DNA of 59,202 nt from Caryophanales bacterium (lineage in GTDB: Bacteria; Bacillota; Bacilli; Bacillales; Amphibacillaceae), in the NCBI GenBank assembly GCA_029257405.1, contig JARIBO010000014.1, positions 1-59,202 of the forward strand, read 5' to 3'. Below are positions 56,872-59,202 of this stretch, in pieces. The translations under genes were made by a program, and so were the position numbers. A model generated the notes under the pieces. That model saw only the letters and a list, made by a program, of their open reading frames with translations, made no database searches and had not been told where the DNA came from. The stretch's first letter is position 1. Every line of letters starts with the position of its first letter.

Positions 56872-58629
56872 ATGGCAGAAAAATTAGATAAAGTAGATGT
56901 AGTAGTAGTTGGAAGCGGTTGGGCTGGAGGAATATCAGCAGCTGAATTAGCTAAAAAAGGTTATAAAGTAGTTTGTTTAGAACGAGGAAAAGACCGTAGT
57001 ACACAAGATTTCATCGGTTCAAAAGACGAATTACGTTATACAAAACGCCATGAATTGGCTCAAGATTTAACAAAAGAAACAATGACGTTTAGAAATCGAA
57101 CAGAAGAAAAAGCAATACCGCTTAGAAAACATAACGGTTATCCGATTTATGATGAAGGTACGGGAGGAACTTCTGTACATTGGTCAGGTTGGTCGTATCG
57201 TTGGTTACCATTTGATTTTGAAATACGTAGTAAAATCATTGAAAAATACGGTGAAAATCGAATTCCAAAAGATATGACGATTCAAGACTGGGGTATTACA
57301 TATGATGAAATAGAACCCTATTATGATCAGTGGGAGAAAACAGCTGGTATATCAGGAGAAGAAAATCCACTTGGACCAAAACGTTCAGACGATTATCCGA
57401 ATCCTCCATTGCCATCATCACCACCGATTGAAATGTTTAAACAAGCAACAAAAGATTTAGGCTATCATCCATTCCGCATGCCGGCTGCGACTATATCACA
57501 AAAATATGAAAATCCAGACGGTGAAACAATTAACGCATGTGTTATTTGTGCATTTTGTTCAATGTATGGGTGTGATTTTGGCGCAAAAGCAGATCCAATC
57601 GTTACTGTTTTAAAGACAGCTCAAAAAACAGATAATTTTGAGTTACGTAACAACGCACATGTAAGAAGAATTCTTCATGACGGAAAAAAAGCAACAGGTG
57701 TTTTATATATTGATCCATTAACACGTCAAGAATACGAGCAACCTGCTGATTTAGTCGTTGTATCTGCATTCTTCTCAGGAAATAACCGTCTAATGATGCT
57801 GTCAGAAATCGGAGAACAATATGATCCGAGTACGGGAGAAGGTATTATTGGAAAAAACTTTACATCCCACTACACGGGAATCGGTGGGAACTCAGCAACT
57901 GGATTTTTTGAAGATAAGAAGTTTAATACATTTGCAGGCGCAGGTGCATTGGGTTCTGTAGTTGATGATTTTGCTGGAGATCATATTGATAATACTGATA
58001 CTGACTTTTTACACGGATTTAATATGTGTATATTCCAAGACGGAGCAGCAGCAATAGCTAATAACCGTGTGCCCCAAGGTACGCCATACTGGGGTAAAGA
58101 ATTTAAAGAAAAATCTGTTCATTATGCGCACCGTCATTTAACTGTGAGTGGTATGCAAGGAACATTACCACGTACGCATAATTATTTGGATTTAGATCCA
58201 ATTTATAAAGATGCTTATGGTGACCCGTTATTAAGAATTACAGCTAGATTTACCGATCAAGAACGTAATATGGCTAAAGTAATTGGTGAAAAAGCTTCTG
58301 AAATAATGGAAAAAATGGGAGCAGATATTGTAAATACACCACCAGTAGATGATGAAGTAGAAATGACTTCATCTAGTATCAATACACACGCAGCAGGTGG
58401 TGTTATCATGGGTGAAAGTCCAGATAACTCAGCTGTTAACACATACTCACAAGTGTGGGATATGGAGAACTTGTTTGTGGTAGGTGGTTCGTCGTTTCCA
58501 CACTTTGGTAATTCAAATCCAACTGAAACAATAGGTGCATTCGCTTATCGTGCAGCAGAAGGTATGATTAAATACCTAGAAGGCGATGGCGGTTTACTAG
58601 TTGAAGCAAAAGCAACAAAAAATGTTTAA
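56872..58629 (+). CDS. GMC-family flavoprotein dehydrogenase, unit 3
   Basis: 585 aa. FAD motif GSGWAGGISAAELA, cysteine motif NACVICAFCSMYGCDFGAK, His in INTHAAGGVIMG and Asn549 in NSNPTET. The end LLVEAKATKNV and the following bases TTTAAATAAGACTTA are the same as in unit 1. In the substrate half it differs from units 1 and 2 (for example FNMCIFQDGAAAIANNRVP), suggesting another substrate. Confidence 0.9.
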   Translation: MAEKLDKVDVVVVGSGWAGGISAAELAKKGYKVVCLERGKDRSTQDFIGSKDELRYTKRHELAQDLTKETMTFRNRTEEKAIPLRKHNGYPIYDEGTGGTSVHWSGWSYRWLPFDFEIRSKIIEKYGENRIPKDMTIQDWGITYDEIEPYYDQWEKTAGISGEENPLGPKRSDDYPNPPLPSSPPIEMFKQATKDLGYHPFRMPAATISQKYENPDGETINACVICAFCSMYGCDFGAKADPIVTVLKTAQKTDNFELRNNAHVRRILHDGKKATGVLYIDPLTRQEYEQPADLVVVSAFFSGNNRLMMLSEIGEQYDPSTGEGIIGKNFTSHYTGIGGNSATGFFEDKKFNTFAGAGALGSVVDDFAGDHIDNTDTDFLHGFNMCIFQDGAAAIANNRVPQGTPYWGKEFKEKSVHYAHRHLTVSGMQGTLPRTHNYLDLDPIYKDAYGDPLLRITARFTDQERNMAKVIGEKASEIMEKMGADIVNTPPVDDEVEMTSSSINTHAAGGVIMGESPDNSAVNTYSQVWDMENLFVVGGSSFPHFGNSNPTETIGAFAYRAAEGMIKYLEGDGGLLVEAKATKNV

Positions 58630-58642
58630 ATAAGACTTATTA

Positions 58643-58680
58643 AAGAAGAAGTAGATTAACATTCTGCTTCTTCTTTTTAT
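58643..58680 (+). terminator. Terminator after unit 3
   Basis: AGAAGAAGTAGA / TCTGCTTCTTCT with loop TTAACAT and a T-rich tail. It differs from the unit 2 terminator at two positions in the stem. Confidence 0.9.
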
Positions 58681-58695
58681 TTTTCCCTCAATCTA

Positions 58696-58724
58696 TTTAC
58701 AAGCTGAAATTATACTGTTAAAGT
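58696..58724 (+). promoter_or_regulatory. Promoter of GMC unit 4
   Basis: TTTACA (58696-58701), 17-base spacer with TATACTGT before the -10, and TAAAGT (58719-58724). Same layout as units 1 and 2. Confidence 0.65.
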
Positions 58725-58774
58725 AGAAAAAAGACAGCGCTTTCATTTTCGAGTTTTCTATTCCACATAAATAG

Positions 58775-58843
58775 AGAAAGGTGGTGACTATTTCTTAATA
58801 TATGTTTTATAAACGTATAAAAATATACTAAGAGGTGAATAAA
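58775..58843 (+). repeat. Conserved 5' leader of unit 4 (second copy)
   Basis: Blocks GAAAGGTGGTGA, TATTTCTTAATATAT and AAATATACTAAGAGGTGA match the unit 2 leader at 53265-53331; between the second and third block the sequences differ. Confidence 0.7.
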
Positions 58844-59202
58844 ATGGCAAATGATAATAAAACAAACAATCCAGAAAGTGACGGGGTCGATCCAACGCGC
58901 CGGAGATTTTTAAAAAACACAGGTATTGCTTTAGGTGGTGTTGCGGGTGGATCGCTACTTGGGGGATTATTAGTAAGCCAATCTGAAAGTGGCAAAAAAT
59001 CAGGATCTAAAGATAGTGATTCTAAACACATACCTACTGAAGCACGGATGTTTTTTACTCGTTTTGAAGATTTTGTTGTCTTACAAGCTGCAACAGAACG
59101 GATTTATCCTGAAGACGAAAATGGTCCAGGTGCAATTGGGTTAGGTGTACCTTACTTTATCGATAAGCAACTTGCCGGTGACTATGGTTCAAATAGAAAA
59201 GA
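58844..59202 (+). CDS. Gluconate 2-dehydrogenase subunit 3-like Tat-exported protein, unit 4 (cut by window end)
   Basis: The first 119 codons are present. MANDNKT and LLVSQSES in the signal region follow unit 2, whereas TEARMFFTRFEDFVV and ERIYPEDENGPGAIGLGVPYF follow unit 1, so it is a mosaic. Twin-arginine T-R-R-R-F-L-K and NTGIALGGVAGGSLLGG are kept. The gene continues beyond the window, where a fourth GMC partner is expected. Confidence 0.88.
   Translation, partial: MANDNKTNNPESDGVDPTRRRFLKNTGIALGGVAGGSLLGGLLVSQSESGKKSGSKDSDSKHIPTEARMFFTRFEDFVVLQAATERIYPEDENGPGAIGLGVPYFIDKQLAGDYGSNRK

Overview
This window looks like chromosomal DNA from a low-GC Gram-positive bacterium, probably a member of the Staphylococcaceae outside the genus Staphylococcus (Macrococcus/Jeotgalicoccus/Salinicoccus side). 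I base this on AT-rich codon use, strong Shine-Dalgarno sites, a staphylococcal-type class I aldolase (fda), a ctaM/DUF420 gene, a met operon of the staphylococcal kind, and the order atpIBEFHAGDC - DUF1146 - murA - mbl - EpuA-like - fabZ. The family placement is inference from gene content; no 16S gene is present.

Layout. 1-5340: the end of a tRNA-Ala(GGC), a TPP riboswitch ahead of a short-chain dehydrogenase, ctaM-like gene, a membrane-anchored coiled-coil protein, fda with a small upstream ORF, and an AI-2E-family permease. 5357-21251: a catabolic island. A divergently transcribed sigma-54 activator (CBS-PAS-PAS-AAA+-Fis) faces an acyl-CoA gene set that carries two near-identical -24/-12 (sigma-54) promoters. 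The genes encode three acyl-CoA ligases, a two-subunit MaoC-type hydratase, an acyl-CoA carboxylase carboxyltransferase plus a minimal biotinyl carrier, an enoyl-CoA hydratase, a split AtuA (two ORFs), two long-chain-type acyl-CoA dehydrogenases and a thioesterase. The set parallels the acyclic terpene utilisation (Atu) pathway of pseudomonads but lacks its own biotin carboxylase. One enoyl-CoA hydratase here is an internally deleted remnant.

21358-26647: OsmC, an unknown 129-aa protein, an orphan protein with SAP-like and FokI-like nuclease regions, a PAP2 phosphatase, a DJ-1/PfpI protein and diaminopimelate dehydrogenase. 26795-32302: a methionine operon (metI, fused homocysteine methyltransferase/MTHFR, metE) under a SAM-I riboswitch. 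32430-45169: a repeat-containing small protein, the full F1Fo ATP synthase operon, murA, mbl, fabZ and an acylating aldehyde dehydrogenase. 45398-50399: an RND efflux pair with an unusual adaptor, and a metallo-beta-lactamase-fold hydrolase.

50474-59202: a tandem array of at least four two-gene units, each encoding a Tat-exported gluconate-2-dehydrogenase subunit-3-like protein and a 585-aa GMC flavoprotein with a conserved four-cysteine motif (the fourth unit runs off the window). Three units share a promoter architecture and two share a long 5' leader, which points to block duplication and gene conversion. The most promising undescribed systems are the sigma-54-controlled Atu-like catabolon, the multi-copy GMC dehydrogenase array, and the orphan FokI-like nuclease.
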